Below, piece after piece: positions 36,172-44,559 of a stretch of 64,000 bases of DNA. The notes beneath the pieces are model-generated. The model was not told the origin of the DNA, made no database searches, and saw only the letters and a list, made by a program, of their open reading frames with translations. The stretch lies in NCBI RefSeq assembly GCF_014206815.1, contig NZ_JACHNP010000002.1:310001-374000 (forward strand). Direction: 5' to 3'. Position 1 is the stretch's first letter, and every line of letters starts with the position of its first letter. The DNA is from Xanthomonas sp. F10 (GTDB lineage: Bacteria > Pseudomonadota > Gammaproteobacteria > Xanthomonadales > Xanthomonadaceae). The position numbers and the translations under genes are program-made.

Positions 36172-36405
36172 ATGCGGCGCGTCCTGCAGGCCAACGATAC
36201 CGAAAAGCCGGTCGGGCAGCTGCGCCAGGCGCTGCTCGATGCAGGCGACGAGGTGTTGGACGAGGTCGCGGCGACGCGGGCGCTGCTCGAGGCGGTATCC
36301 ACTCAGCAGTCGGATGTGGTCATCTTCGCCGCCGCTTCGCCCTGGCGCGACGCACTCGAAATCTCGCGTGAGACCGTGTTGCAACCGCGGCCTATGGCGC
36401 CCTTT
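36172..36405 (+). pseudogene. nasT: Truncated nasT (ANTAR-type nitrate regulator)
   Basis: Seventy-eight codons (MRRVLQANDTEKPVGQLRQA... to QPRPMAPF) match the N-terminal receiver of NasT, including NDTxK, ALLxAGxEVxDE, SPxRDxLE and QPRP. Where NasT has the phospho-accepting Asp (IDTESP) this has Ala (FAAASP). The frame then runs into unrelated sequence and the rest of the receiver and the RNA-binding ANTAR domain are absent. It is divergent from cysG as in nitrate-assimilation loci. The break coincides with the edge of an inserted block. Confidence 0.75.
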
Positions 36406-36793
36406 TTGCCTCTTCGTCCGTGGCGTCGAGGCCTGTTTCATGAGCGCGGCGCGACGCTTCTACTTCGTCCTGATGGGCATGCGACCAATGGATGAGGGAC
36501 ATGACCGGTTGCATCAGCGTCTGACCAAGCGGCGTCAGTGCGTACTCCACACGCGGTGGAATCGTCGGATACATCGTGCGTGAGACAAGCCCGTCCTTTT
36601 CCAGGCTCTTGAGGGTCAGCGTCAGCATGCGCTGGGATACCTGGCCGATCGTCCGCTTGAGCGTATTGAAGCGCATCGGCTCCGAAGCGAGGTGGGCCAC
36701 GATCAGGATGCTCCATTTGTCCCCGACCCGACTCAGCAGTTCACGCGTGAAGTTGGTGCAGTTTGGTGCGCCGTCGATGTGACTTGGTTTCAC
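36392..36793 (-). CDS. HxlR family transcriptional regulator
   Basis: The 133-residue winged-helix regulator has CTNFTRELLSRVGDKWSILIV, LKRTIGQVSQRMLTLTLKSLEKDGL and YALTPLGQTL, the canonical HxlR layout (as in YodB/HypR, which sense quinones and electrophiles through a N-terminal Cys; here Cys12). The start is a GTG with AAGG upstream. It is divergent from an old-yellow-enzyme gene, a pairing usual for electrophile-inducible reductases. Its 3' end overlaps the nasT relic, so it is the first gene of the inserted block. Confidence 0.9.
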   Translation of the reverse strand: MKPSHIDGAPNCTNFTRELLSRVGDKWSILIVAHLASEPMRFNTLKRTIGQVSQRMLTLTLKSLEKDGLVSRTMYPTIPPRVEYALTPLGQTLMQPVMSLIHWSHAHQDEVEASRRAHETGLDATDEEAKRAP

Positions 36794-36890
36794 AGATGTG
36801 CCTTCTTGCGGCTACTAACCCAGTACATAAACTAGCTCCGGTCACTTAAAAGCACCACGCCTCGTCAACCTCCACTCAAGAAGATTCGTG

Positions 36891-38000
36891 ATGAAAGATA
36901 ATCCGGCTGCGCTGTTCACTCCATACCGTCTCGGCCCAGTAGAGCTCAAGAACCGTATGGTGATGGCGCCGATGACCCGCAGTCGTGCGGTGAACGAGAA
37001 CCTCTCTCACTCCCTGGCACCGATCTATTACGCCCAGCGAGCCAGTGCTGGGCTCATCATCTCGGAAGCGGCTCAAGTCAGTCGCCAGGGGGTCGGCTAC
37101 ATCCGGACTCCAGGACTCCATTCTGCGGAGCAGGTGTCGGCGTGGCGTCGTGTCACCGATGCGGTTCACGCTGCTGGCGGGGTCATCTTTGCTCAGCTCT
37201 GGCATGTCGGACGCGTCTCGCATCCCGAGTTTCATGGCGGAGCGTTGCCGGTGGCGCCGTCTGCGTTGAATGCCGACGCGGAAGTATTCATTTCCACCGG
37301 ACGAGCCGCCACGCCGGTGCCGCGTGCACTCGACGGCGACGAGATTGCCGATGTCGTCTCCCAGTTCCGTAACGCCGCCCGGAACGCCGATGCCGCCGGG
37401 TTTGACGGCGTCGAGATCCATGGCAGCTCGGGCTATCTCCTCGACCAGTTCCTGCGCGATGGATCGAATGTGCGGACCGATCGCTATGGCGGCTCCATCG
37501 CAAATCGCGCCCGTTTTCCGCTGGAGGTGGCGGCCGCGGTCAGCGACGTTCTGGGCGGTGACCGTGTGGGCTATCGCGTCGGCCCAGCCATGTCGCTCCA
37601 TGGCATGAGCGATTCGACGCCGGTTCAAACCTTTGCTTATCTCGCTGCCGGTCTACAGGACCTCGGGCTAGCGTACCTGCACGTGACCGAAGGCGTTGCC
37701 GGGCCGGATGCGCCGCCGCCAGGCGTCGAACGTATAGCCCCATATCTGCGCAAGGTATTTTCAGGCACTTTTGTACTAAATGGGGGCTATGACGCCCACA
37801 CGGGAGCGGCTGCCATCGCACGTGGTGACGCAGACCTGATCGCTTATGGAGTTCCCTTCCTGGCAAACCCGGACCTTCCCGAGCGCTATCGCCGTGATGC
37901 TCCTTTGAATGATCCGGATTATTCTAGCTTCTACGAGCCAGGCGAGGACGATGCAGTGGGGTATATCGACTACCCTGTGCTTGAGCCGAATTCAATTTGA
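36891..38000 (+). CDS. Old yellow enzyme (NADH:flavin oxidoreductase, NemA-like)
   Basis: The 369-residue FMN TIM barrel reduces activated C=C bonds of quinones, enones and nitro compounds. It shows NRMVMAPMTRSRA, the FAQLWHVGRVSHP motif, DGVEIHGSSGYLLDQFLRDGSN and GGSIANRARFPLEV. The substrate-binding pair is normally His-x-x-Asn/His; here it reads H-G-S-S, so the second residue is Ser. I use the ATG at 36891 just after an in-frame GTG. Base composition is lower in GC than the flanks. It is divergent from the HxlR gene, likely its repressor. Confidence 0.92.
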   Translation: MKDNPAALFTPYRLGPVELKNRMVMAPMTRSRAVNENLSHSLAPIYYAQRASAGLIISEAAQVSRQGVGYIRTPGLHSAEQVSAWRRVTDAVHAAGGVIFAQLWHVGRVSHPEFHGGALPVAPSALNADAEVFISTGRAATPVPRALDGDEIADVVSQFRNAARNADAAGFDGVEIHGSSGYLLDQFLRDGSNVRTDRYGGSIANRARFPLEVAAAVSDVLGGDRVGYRVGPAMSLHGMSDSTPVQTFAYLAAGLQDLGLAYLHVTEGVAGPDAPPPGVERIAPYLRKVFSGTFVLNGGYDAHTGAAAIARGDADLIAYGVPFLANPDLPERYRRDAPLNDPDYSSFYEPGEDDAVGYIDYPVLEPNSI

Positions 38001-38199
38001 CTCTCCCTGCCAAGGCGAGAGCGGGGCGAGCCCCGTCTGGATCGTGCAACTGCTCGACATTACCCGCTGCCGCGCACTGGAAGAAGGAAGTGGTGAAGCA
38101 ACTTGAGCGTACGCTTGAGTCTTTTCCGCTTTCCGCTGGAGCAGAGGTGCAGGCAGGCGACATCCAAGGCTGTCGCAGGGTCAGTGCGGCAGTCCGGCG

Positions 38200-38910
38200 T
38201 CAGCAGACGGTCCCGCGGCTGTTGCATGGAAGCACATCCTTCCGGCGCCATTCTTTGACGAGCTGTCGCCGATTGCCAGGATAGACCTGTTCCAGGACCT
38301 CGGCGCTTGCGATGTCGTCCATGCCGATCACACGGAACTGGCTGTCCAGCTCGCACCAGGCCGCAATGGAGCGATCGCCGCCGATCAAGCCCAGCATGAT
38401 CGGCCAGACCAACTGTTCGCCCTTCGGGGCATGTTCGATCGACAATGTGATGCACAACTTGCGCTGCTCGCGAAGCGCCCGGCGGATCTCGCTCAGGTTC
38501 AGGGACATTGGGAATTTCGACGGGGGGGCGACGTAGACAGTATCGTCATCGAGAACAGGGCGCTTGTCGGGTGGAAGCACGGCATTGATCTTGGCCAGCG
38601 CGTTCGTCACGGCCGCCGTGAGCTTGTCGTCCGTCTGGGCAGTGATCCATTGAGCGCCGATGGCCAGTGCCTGGATTTCTTCCTGGGTGAACGACAGCGG
38701 CGGCAGGAGCGACCCCGGGCGCAGCATGTAGCCTATGCCAGGCTCTCCCGCGATGTCTGCTCCCATTTCCTGCAGGGTGGCGACGTCGCGGCGGATGGTG
38801 CGCAGGGACACGCCCAGCTCGCTCGCAAGCGCGAGGCCGGACACCGTCCTGCGGTGCCGGCGAAGCGTTTGCATCAGGTCGAACAATCGATGGCTTCTGG
38901 CCATGCTCAT
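38200..38910 (-). CDS. HTH/WYL-domain transcriptional regulator (YafY type)
   Basis: The 236-residue protein has a DeoR-like HTH (RRTVSGLALASELGVSLRTIRRDVATLQEMG) and a WYL effector domain (SLNLSEIRRALREQRKLCI...WPIMLGLIGGDRSIAAWCEL). Its ATG overlaps the stop of the upstream quinone oxidoreductase gene (ATGA), so the two are coupled. YafY-type regulators commonly adjoin such oxidoreductase genes. The 200 bases between it and the convergent OYE gene contain no supported gene. Confidence 0.88.
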   Translation of the reverse strand: MSMARSHRLFDLMQTLRRHRRTVSGLALASELGVSLRTIRRDVATLQEMGADIAGEPGIGYMLRPGSLLPPLSFTQEEIQALAIGAQWITAQTDDKLTAAVTNALAKINAVLPPDKRPVLDDDTVYVAPPSKFPMSLNLSEIRRALREQRKLCITLSIEHAPKGEQLVWPIMLGLIGGDRSIAAWCELDSQFRVIGMDDIASAEVLEQVYPGNRRQLVKEWRRKDVLPCNSRGTVC

Positions 38911-39839
38911 TCCATCGCCACGAGGCCCTTACCACCGAGCTTGCGGCCTTGCTCAAGTTCGGTGATCAGTCGGATGGCGTCGTTCAACGCAACGGTTTCT
39001 CCAATCGGCAACTTTAACTTGTTCTCTTTCGCCGCGTTTGCGAGCGTTTCCAGGATATCGGTGCGTGGCGAGCACACGATAGGCTTGAGCCGCCGGTCGA
39101 AGACCGACCGCACGAATTTGCCTATGCCGGGGTTCAGGTCCAGGAAAACACCGCCTGGGCGCAGCATGGCCATGCCCATCGCCAACGTCATGCTGGCGGC
39201 GGTATCGTAGACCACGTCGAAGCGCGTGGTGAGCTTGGACAGGTCTGTCGCGCGGTAGTCGTAGACATTCTGCACGCCAAGCGATCGGACGCGCTCCATG
39301 TCCATGGCGCTGCAACTTCCGGTGACGGTAGCCCCGAACATCCGCGCGATCTGCACGGCGGCCTCGCCGACCGCGCCGGCGCAGCCGTTGATGAACACGT
39401 GCTGTCCGGCGCGCAGATTGGCCTTGTCGATCAGACCATTCCAGGCGGTGACGCCGGGGGTGCCTAGGCAGGCGGCCTCCTCAAAGGAAATCCCGCCAGG
39501 CTTCATCGCCAAGAACGTCTCCCTGGTGATCAGGCCCTGGCCTATCGCGCCGCATTCCTTGAAGCGTGCAAGACCGAAGACGGCATCGCCTGCCTTGAAA
39601 CGCGTAACATCGGTGCCGACGGCGATGATCACGCCTGAAAAGTCCATACCCATCGCGCGGGGGAACATCTTGCCGGTGACGATCTTCATTTGTCCGTTGC
39701 GCAGTTTCCAGTCGATCGGGTTGATCGCGGCGAACTTGACATGCACTGCCACTTCGCCTTTGTTGGGCGTGGGCAGTTGAAAGTCTTCAAGGCGCATCAC
39801 GTCCGGGCCGCCGTAGCGGTGGTATTGAATGCGTTTCAT
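38907..39839 (-). CDS. NADP-dependent quinone/zinc-less alcohol dehydrogenase (MDR family)
   Basis: The 310-residue medium-chain reductase of the quinone oxidoreductase (QOR/YhdH-like) class has an N-terminal GroES fold (YGGPDVMRLEDFQLPTP, INPIDWKLRNG, MGMDFSGVI), the AACLGTPGVTAWNGL hinge and a nucleotide loop INGCAGAVGEAAVQIA. It lacks structural-zinc cysteines. Such enzymes reduce quinones or 2-alkenals. It ends overlapping the WYL regulator. Upstream, 40-40.1 kb is a short non-coding gap. Confidence 0.9.
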   Translation of the reverse strand: MKRIQYHRYGGPDVMRLEDFQLPTPNKGEVAVHVKFAAINPIDWKLRNGQMKIVTGKMFPRAMGMDFSGVIIAVGTDVTRFKAGDAVFGLARFKECGAIGQGLITRETFLAMKPGGISFEEAACLGTPGVTAWNGLIDKANLRAGQHVFINGCAGAVGEAAVQIARMFGATVTGSCSAMDMERVRSLGVQNVYDYRATDLSKLTTRFDVVYDTAASMTLAMGMAMLRPGGVFLDLNPGIGKFVRSVFDRRLKPIVCSPRTDILETLANAAKENKLKLPIGETVALNDAIRLITELEQGRKLGGKGLVAME

Positions 39840-40132
39840 GATTACTTCGTCCGTGTCGCAAGCAAGCTGTGCGGCCGGTAACCCGGACAGTGCTGACGAT
39901 GGCTCTGGGGCGGACGGGTCGATTGGTTCGAGCGAAGCATGGTGCGGTTCCTTTTCAAGGACAGGCGGGGGGGCGAGTGCGTCAAGGACGCCGTCGCTTG
40001 CGAGGCATCGTACGGAGCGTTGGTGCCAGTTTCTGTCACCATGCTTGCTGCCGCCGTCCCGCACGGGTCTCCGGGAGTCCGGCCACATATCGCAGGCTGA
40101 ATTTCCCGGGCGCGCCTTGGCCGCGCGCTGAT

Positions 40133-40546
40133 TCAGTCACCGGGCCAGAAGAAGGCTTTGGCCCCCAGAACCGCCGGTTGGGTTTCCGTCACCCGCCGCG
40201 AAATCACTTTTCCCTGGGTTGCCGCAAGAAAGATCTTGAAATGCGCGGATTCCACGTGCGCCTGATAGGCAGCTTGGTCGCGATAGACCTCCACGACGTA
40301 CAGCTTGGTCGGGTCGTCCTTGTCGACGGCGCAATGCATCGAGAGCACACCGGGTTCGTCGCGCACCGATGCCGCGATATTTTCGCGGCCTGCCTCCAGA
40401 ATCGAGTGCACGTCGTCGGCTGCAAGCACAAACTCGATGATGCGCATGATTGGGGCATGACGTTCAATGGCCATGGCGTCCTGGCTCGAGCTGATTGCGA
40501 TCAGAAAAGTCGTTGCAAGCCAACGGATCCTGTTTCCTGGCGTCAT
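40133..40546 (-). CDS. Exported antibiotic-biosynthesis-monooxygenase (ABM) domain protein
   Basis: The 137-residue protein has a signal peptide (to about ...QDAMA-IE, residue 26) and one ABM dimeric alpha/beta-barrel domain: IIEFVLAADDVHSILEAGREN, EPGVLSMHCAVDKDDPTKLYVVEVYRDQAAYQAHVESAHFK. The closest known fold members are quinol monooxygenases such as YgiN, which are cytoplasmic; an exported form is unusual. It is 12 bases from the next gene in a set of three exported small proteins. Confidence 0.82.
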   Translation of the reverse strand: MTPGNRIRWLATTFLIAISSSQDAMAIERHAPIMRIIEFVLAADDVHSILEAGRENIAASVRDEPGVLSMHCAVDKDDPTKLYVVEVYRDQAAYQAHVESAHFKIFLAATQGKVISRRVTETQPAVLGAKAFFWPGD

Positions 40547-40558
40547 GACATGGCTGTC

Positions 40559-40966
40559 CTACTGTGCATCGCCTTCGACGATGTAGGCATTGGTATGGCC
40601 AGACCGTTGCCGGAACGGCCGGATCCTGGCGTACTCCGGCGAGTTGTACCAGGCCTGGGCTTGCTCGAGACTGTCGAACTTGATGATCACCAGGCGGTGG
40701 CCCGGCGGGTCGCCCTCAAGGCGGTTCACGCTGGCGGTACGCACGATGTAGCGCCCGCTGTAGGGTTTGAAGGTCGCATCCACCCCAGCCCGATACGGCG
40801 CGATGCCCTCCGGATCGGTGAGTTCGAATTCGGCGATGTAGTAGGCCGGAGGCTTGCGGTGCATCGCAACCGGTGCCGATGGTGTCTGCGCTTGCGCCGC
40901 TGGCGCGGAAAATGCAAGTGTCGCCGTCGCGATGACGAGGATCCGGAGTGTCTGTTTAGGCTTCAT
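40559..40966 (-). CDS. Exported DUF1330 protein
   Basis: The 135-residue protein has a signal peptide (MKPKQTLRILVIATATLAFS..., cleavage about AQA-QT at 27) followed by a DUF1330 ferredoxin-like domain: YYIAEFELTDPEGIAPYRAGVDATFKPYSGRYIVR, GHRLVIIKFDSLEQAQAWYNSPEYARIRPFR. DUF1330 shares the dimeric alpha/beta-barrel fold with ABM proteins. Function is unknown. It sits between two exported ABM proteins on the same strand. Confidence 0.82.
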   Translation of the reverse strand: MKPKQTLRILVIATATLAFSAPAAQAQTPSAPVAMHRKPPAYYIAEFELTDPEGIAPYRAGVDATFKPYSGRYIVRTASVNRLEGDPPGHRLVIIKFDSLEQAQAWYNSPEYARIRPFRQRSGHTNAYIVEGDAQ

Positions 40967-41000
40967 TTCGGGGTGTCCAGTGTGGGGGAATCCGATACCG

Positions 41001-41384
41001 CTATCGCCCTTTGGCGCTGAGTTGGACGGGCACGGTTTCGATCAGCTTGCGCGACACGATCATCGGCTGGGTCAATGCCACGTATTTCTTGAAGTGCACG
41101 GACGCGATGTGCGCTCGGTAAGCCTGTTCGTTGGCGTAGATCTCGAAGAAGCGCAGGTTGTTGGGCTTGTCCTTTTCGGCGACGGAATAGATCGCCAACA
41201 CGCCGGGTTCGACGCGGATGGATTCCTCCATTTCTTCCTTGACTGCCGCTGTGTAGGCCTCAAGTTGCGAGGGGTCTATCACTAGTTCGGCGATGCGCAC
41301 GACAGTAGTGTCCGCTGGCTGCGCGTGCAGTGTGCCAGCGGCGGCGCTGCACAGCAGCGTGGCAGCGATCATCCAGGTTTTCAT
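41001..41384 (-). CDS. Second exported ABM domain protein
   Basis: The 127-residue protein has a signal peptide (MKTWMIAATLLCSAAAGTLHA-QP) and one ABM domain: IAELVIDPSQLEAYTAAVKEEMEESIRVEPGVLAIYSV, NLRFFEIYANEQAYRAHIASVHFKKYV. Its AYRAHxxxxHFK motif closely matches the protein encoded at 40133, so the two are paralogues. AAGGA supports the ATG at 41384. It follows the LysR gene by only 11 bases and is probably co-transcribed with it. Confidence 0.83.
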   Translation of the reverse strand: MKTWMIAATLLCSAAAGTLHAQPADTTVVRIAELVIDPSQLEAYTAAVKEEMEESIRVEPGVLAIYSVAEKDKPNNLRFFEIYANEQAYRAHIASVHFKKYVALTQPMIVSRKLIETVPVQLSAKGR

Positions 41385-41395
41385 ATGCTTTTCCT

Positions 41396-42301
41396 TCAGT
41401 TTTCTAGGCATTTCGGCAGTTCGGCGACCAGCAGATCGATTGCCAGGCGCGAGCGCAGCGGCAGGTATTGGGCGGCTGGCCAGACGGCATAGCCGTCGAT
41501 GGCGGCGGTGGGTCTATGTCCCCAGATTTCCACGAGTTCGCCGCGCCGTAGCCGTTCCCGAATCAGCCAGTAAGGCAGCCAGGCAATGCCCATCCCTGCG
41601 ACGGCAGAGTCGGCAATGAATTCCAGATCGTCAAAACGCAGGCGGGAGGTGGGCAGAACGCTCACCAACGCGTCGTCGGCGTCGGGAAGCTGCCACGCCA
41701 AGGCGTGCTCGTTGCGCCAATACGGCAGCAGATCGTACTCCGCGAGTTCGTCCAGCGTGCGCGGCTCGCGCCTGGCCGAGAGATACGCAGGGGAGGCGCA
41801 GAGAACCTTGCGTTGGCTGACCAGGCGGCGGGCCCGCAGGGTGGCGCGGTTGTCTGGCGCCCCATTGCGTACGGCCAGATCGAAGCCTTCGGCAATCAGA
41901 TCGACCTGGCGGTCGCTGAAGTTCAATTCCAATTCGAGCCTGGAATGCTGTTGCGCATAGCTCCGCAGGATGGGCGCGATGCAATAGCGGCCGAACAGCA
42001 CCGGCATCGTCACGCGCAGCTTGCCGACCACCTCGCGCCTGCCGTTCTCCAGCATGGTCTCGCCCGCGCGCAATTCTTCGATGGCGCGCAGGCAGCGCTC
42101 GTAATATTGCTGCCCGTCCTCGGTGAGATTCTGGGTTCGGGTCGTTCGTTGAAACAGCTGCACCCCCAGCCTTTCCTCCAGGCGCGCGATCGCCTTGCCA
42201 ACGGCCGAGCGTGTCAATGACAGCCGTTCGCCGGCCTTTGCAAAACCGCCGGCCTCGACCACATCGACGAATAGTTGCACGCCATCGAACCTGTCACGCA
42301 C
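41396..42301 (-). CDS. LysR family transcriptional regulator
   Basis: The 301-residue protein has an N-terminal winged HTH (FVDVVEAGGFAKAGERLSLTRSAVGKAIARLEERLGVQLFQRTTR) and a substrate-binding domain of the CrgA/PtrR-like group. The start is GTG. Divergent genes encode a WrbA-like flavoprotein and alcohol dehydrogenase, and downstream on its own strand lie the exported ABM/DUF1330 genes, so it probably controls both directions. The AT-rich intergenic DNA contains a dyad suited to LysR binding. Confidence 0.9.
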   Translation of the reverse strand: MRDRFDGVQLFVDVVEAGGFAKAGERLSLTRSAVGKAIARLEERLGVQLFQRTTRTQNLTEDGQQYYERCLRAIEELRAGETMLENGRREVVGKLRVTMPVLFGRYCIAPILRSYAQQHSRLELELNFSDRQVDLIAEGFDLAVRNGAPDNRATLRARRLVSQRKVLCASPAYLSARREPRTLDELAEYDLLPYWRNEHALAWQLPDADDALVSVLPTSRLRFDDLEFIADSAVAGMGIAWLPYWLIRERLRRGELVEIWGHRPTAAIDGYAVWPAAQYLPLRSRLAIDLLVAELPKCLEN

Positions 42302-42339
42302 GGGATCGCCTCCGAGTTAATTGTAGAATTTTTGGATAC

Positions 42340-42366
42340 ACATAAGGTAAATATATTCTCTTATGT
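42340..42366. promoter_or_regulatory. AT-rich dyad, putative LysR-type operator
   Basis: ACATAAG (42340-42346) and CTTATGT (42360-42366) form a perfect 7-bp inverted repeat spanning an ATATATT core, with the T-N11-A-like layout of LysR sites. It sits 39 bases from the lysR start in the divergent promoter region, the most AT-rich stretch of the window. Confidence 0.55.
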
Positions 42367-42479
42367 CAATTTAAACTCTACTTTATAGTCTGGCGCAGGC
42401 CAAGTGATGGCAGCAGCGCGCAGCAACTTTTCACTCGCGCGCTTGGCGATCCAAGGCCATGTGCCGCCGGAAGGAGAAG

Positions 42480-43055
42480 GTGAAAGTGCTTGTTTCGATT
42501 GTCTATGACAGCGGCCATGGTCACACCGCACGCGTTGCCGAGGCCGTGGCACGAGGTGTTCTCGAATCGGGCGCTGCCGATGCGGTGCTGATGTCGGTAG
42601 GCGAGGGCGCGGTGGACTGGAAATTGCTCGAGGACAGCGAGGCGATCGTCTTCGGTTCGCCGACGTACAACGGCATGATCACCGCAAGGCTCAAGCAATT
42701 CTTCGAGGATTCCACCAAGGTGGCCTGGACGCCACAGACGTGGCGCAACAAGATCGCGGCAGGATTCACCAACTCCGGTGCACAGCATGGCGACAAGCTA
42801 AATGCGCTGGTCTCGATGGCGCTGTTCGCCGCCCAGCACGGGATGATCTGGGTCGGCCTGGACCTGATGCCCGGCAACAGCAGCAGCACCGGCAGTACGC
42901 AGGACCTCAATCGCCTCGGCAGCTGGCTCGGCGTGATGACGCAGGCGAACACGGACGAAGCGCCGGAGGCTGCGCCACCGAGCAGTGATCTCCTGACGGC
43001 ACAGTATTTCGGCCGCCGCGTTGCCGAGACGGCCCGGCGTCTTCAACCCGTTTGA
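42480..43055 (+). CDS. WrbA-like flavodoxin-fold NAD(P)H:quinone oxidoreductase
   Basis: The approximately 191-residue protein has the FMN phosphate loop SIVYDSGHGHTARVAEAVA, FGSPTYNGMITARLKQFFEDS and FTNSGAQHGDKLNAL, as in WrbA and related flavodoxin-family quinone reductases, which reduce quinones by two electrons. The start is uncertain: a GTG at 42480 gives the family-like VKVLVSIVYDS, with GGAAGGAG close upstream; an in-frame ATG at 42459 is possible. It opens a plus-strand run of redox genes divergent from lysR. Confidence 0.85.
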   Translation: MKVLVSIVYDSGHGHTARVAEAVARGVLESGAADAVLMSVGEGAVDWKLLEDSEAIVFGSPTYNGMITARLKQFFEDSTKVAWTPQTWRNKIAAGFTNSGAQHGDKLNALVSMALFAAQHGMIWVGLDLMPGNSSSTGSTQDLNRLGSWLGVMTQANTDEAPEAAPPSSDLLTAQYFGRRVAETARRLQPV

Positions 43056-43090
43056 TCTTCTGCATTACTTCAACGACCAAGGACATGACC

Positions 43091-43390
43091 ATGAAACTCC
43101 TTTGCCTCGACGTGCCGCAGCCAGGCGCAACGATGGACAAATACGCGCCACACATGGCCGATGAAGCCCGCCATGCCTGGCAGATGTACAAGGGGGGAAT
43201 CATTCGGGACATCTACTTCCGGCAGGACCGTCCCGGCGTGGCGATCATCGCCGAGGCCGAATCGGTCGCGGCCGCACACGCGGCATTGGCCGAATTTCCG
43301 CTTGCCAAGGCCGGGCTACTCGGTTGGGAAGTGATCCCGCTCGGGCCCTTCACCAACTGGGAAACGCTGTTCGCTGTCGTTGACGCCTGA
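43091..43390 (+). CDS. Small muconolactone-isomerase-like (dimeric alpha/beta barrel) protein
   Basis: The 99-residue protein MKLLCLDVPQPGATMDKYA... contains RHAWQMYKGGIIRDIYFRQDRPGVAIIAEAESVAAAHAALAEFPL, a ferredoxin-like fold akin to muconolactone isomerase. It resembles a family often mislabelled superoxide dismutase. Function is unknown. AAGGA lies 8 bases before the ATG at 43091. It is 35 bases after the flavoprotein gene, in the same operon. Confidence 0.75.
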   Translation: MKLLCLDVPQPGATMDKYAPHMADEARHAWQMYKGGIIRDIYFRQDRPGVAIIAEAESVAAAHAALAEFPLAKAGLLGWEVIPLGPFTNWETLFAVVDA

Positions 43391-43494
43391 GGCGGACCGC
43401 GCCCCTAGATCGCCGGCGTATCCGCTGCGTCCGCATGAGCGGCGCGGCTTGCTGCAGAAAGCCGATATGCCAGCACGAACCAAGGAATCCCATC

Positions 43495-44559
43495 ATGAAC
43501 GTAGTGGGCTTTGCCGCTCGGTCAGCCTCCGGCCCGCTGGAGCGTTTCGCTTTCGAGCGGCGCGTTCCGCGCGCCGACGATGTCGTCATCGACATCCTGT
43601 ACTGCGGCGTCTGTCACACCGACCTGCACCTAGCACAGAACCACGGCGGCTTCACCATGTATCCGATCGTTCCCGGACACGAGATCATCGGTCGGGTGCG
43701 TGAGGTCGGCACGGGCGTCGCGCGCGTTAAGGTCGACGACATGGTCGGCGTCGGCTGCATGGTCGATTCCTGCCGGCACTGCCAACCGTGCCTGAAGGGC
43801 TGGGAGCAAGACTGCGTCGAAGGCGCCACGTTCACCTACAACAGCGTCGACCGGCACGATGGGAGCACCACCTATGGTGGCTATTCCGAATCCATCGTCG
43901 TGAGCGAAGCGTTCGTCCTGTCGCTGCCCGATGGACTCGATCCAGCGGGCGCAGCGCCGCTGCTGTGCGCCGGCATTACCACCTGGTCGCCGCTGCAGCG
44001 CTGGAATGTCGGCAAGGGCAGCAAGGTTGCGGTGATCGGCCTGGGCGGGCTGGGTCACATGGCGCTTAAGCTGGCCAAGGCGCTCGGTGCCGACGTGAGC
44101 CTGTTCACCCGTTCGCCTGGCAAGGAAAAGGATGCGTTCCGCTTGGGAGCGGACCATGTCGTGCTGTCGCGCGATGCGGCGCAGATGAAGGCCGTCGCCG
44201 GCCAGTTCGACGTGATTATCGACACCGTGCCCTACGACCACGACGTCAATCCCTACATGCCGACGCTCGCGCTCGAAGGCGTGCTTGTGCTGGTCGGCTA
44301 CCTGGGGCCGCTCGGCACGCCGGTGAATGCGGGTGAAGTCGTGCGCGGACGCAGGGCTCTTTCCGGCTCCTTCATCGGCGGTGTGCCCGAAACTCAGCAG
44401 ATGCTCGATTTCTGCGGACGCCACGGCATCGTATCGGATGTCGAGATCATTCCCATCCAGGGCATCGACGATGCCTATGCGCGCTTGGTGAAAAGCGATG
44501 TGAAGTATCGCTTCGTCATCGACATGGCCTCGCTCAAGTCCGAAGGAACAGCCTCGTGA
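43495..44559 (+). CDS. Zinc-dependent NADP alcohol dehydrogenase (YahK/cinnamyl type)
   Basis: The 354-residue protein has catalytic zinc ligands in YCGVCHTDLH and PGHEIIG, structural-zinc cysteines in CMVDSCRHCQPCLKGWEQDC, and the nucleotide loop VIGLGGLGHMALKLAKALGA. This subgroup (YahK, CAD, AdhC) prefers NADPH and reduces aldehydes to alcohols with broad specificity. Its stop overlaps the next gene's GTG start (GTGA), so the aldehyde reductase and the DJ-1/PfpI protein are coupled, which suits handling of reactive carbonyls. Confidence 0.93.
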   Translation: MNVVGFAARSASGPLERFAFERRVPRADDVVIDILYCGVCHTDLHLAQNHGGFTMYPIVPGHEIIGRVREVGTGVARVKVDDMVGVGCMVDSCRHCQPCLKGWEQDCVEGATFTYNSVDRHDGSTTYGGYSESIVVSEAFVLSLPDGLDPAGAAPLLCAGITTWSPLQRWNVGKGSKVAVIGLGGLGHMALKLAKALGADVSLFTRSPGKEKDAFRLGADHVVLSRDAAQMKAVAGQFDVIIDTVPYDHDVNPYMPTLALEGVLVLVGYLGPLGTPVNAGEVVRGRRALSGSFIGGVPETQQMLDFCGRHGIVSDVEIIPIQGIDDAYARLVKSDVKYRFVIDMASLKSEGTAS

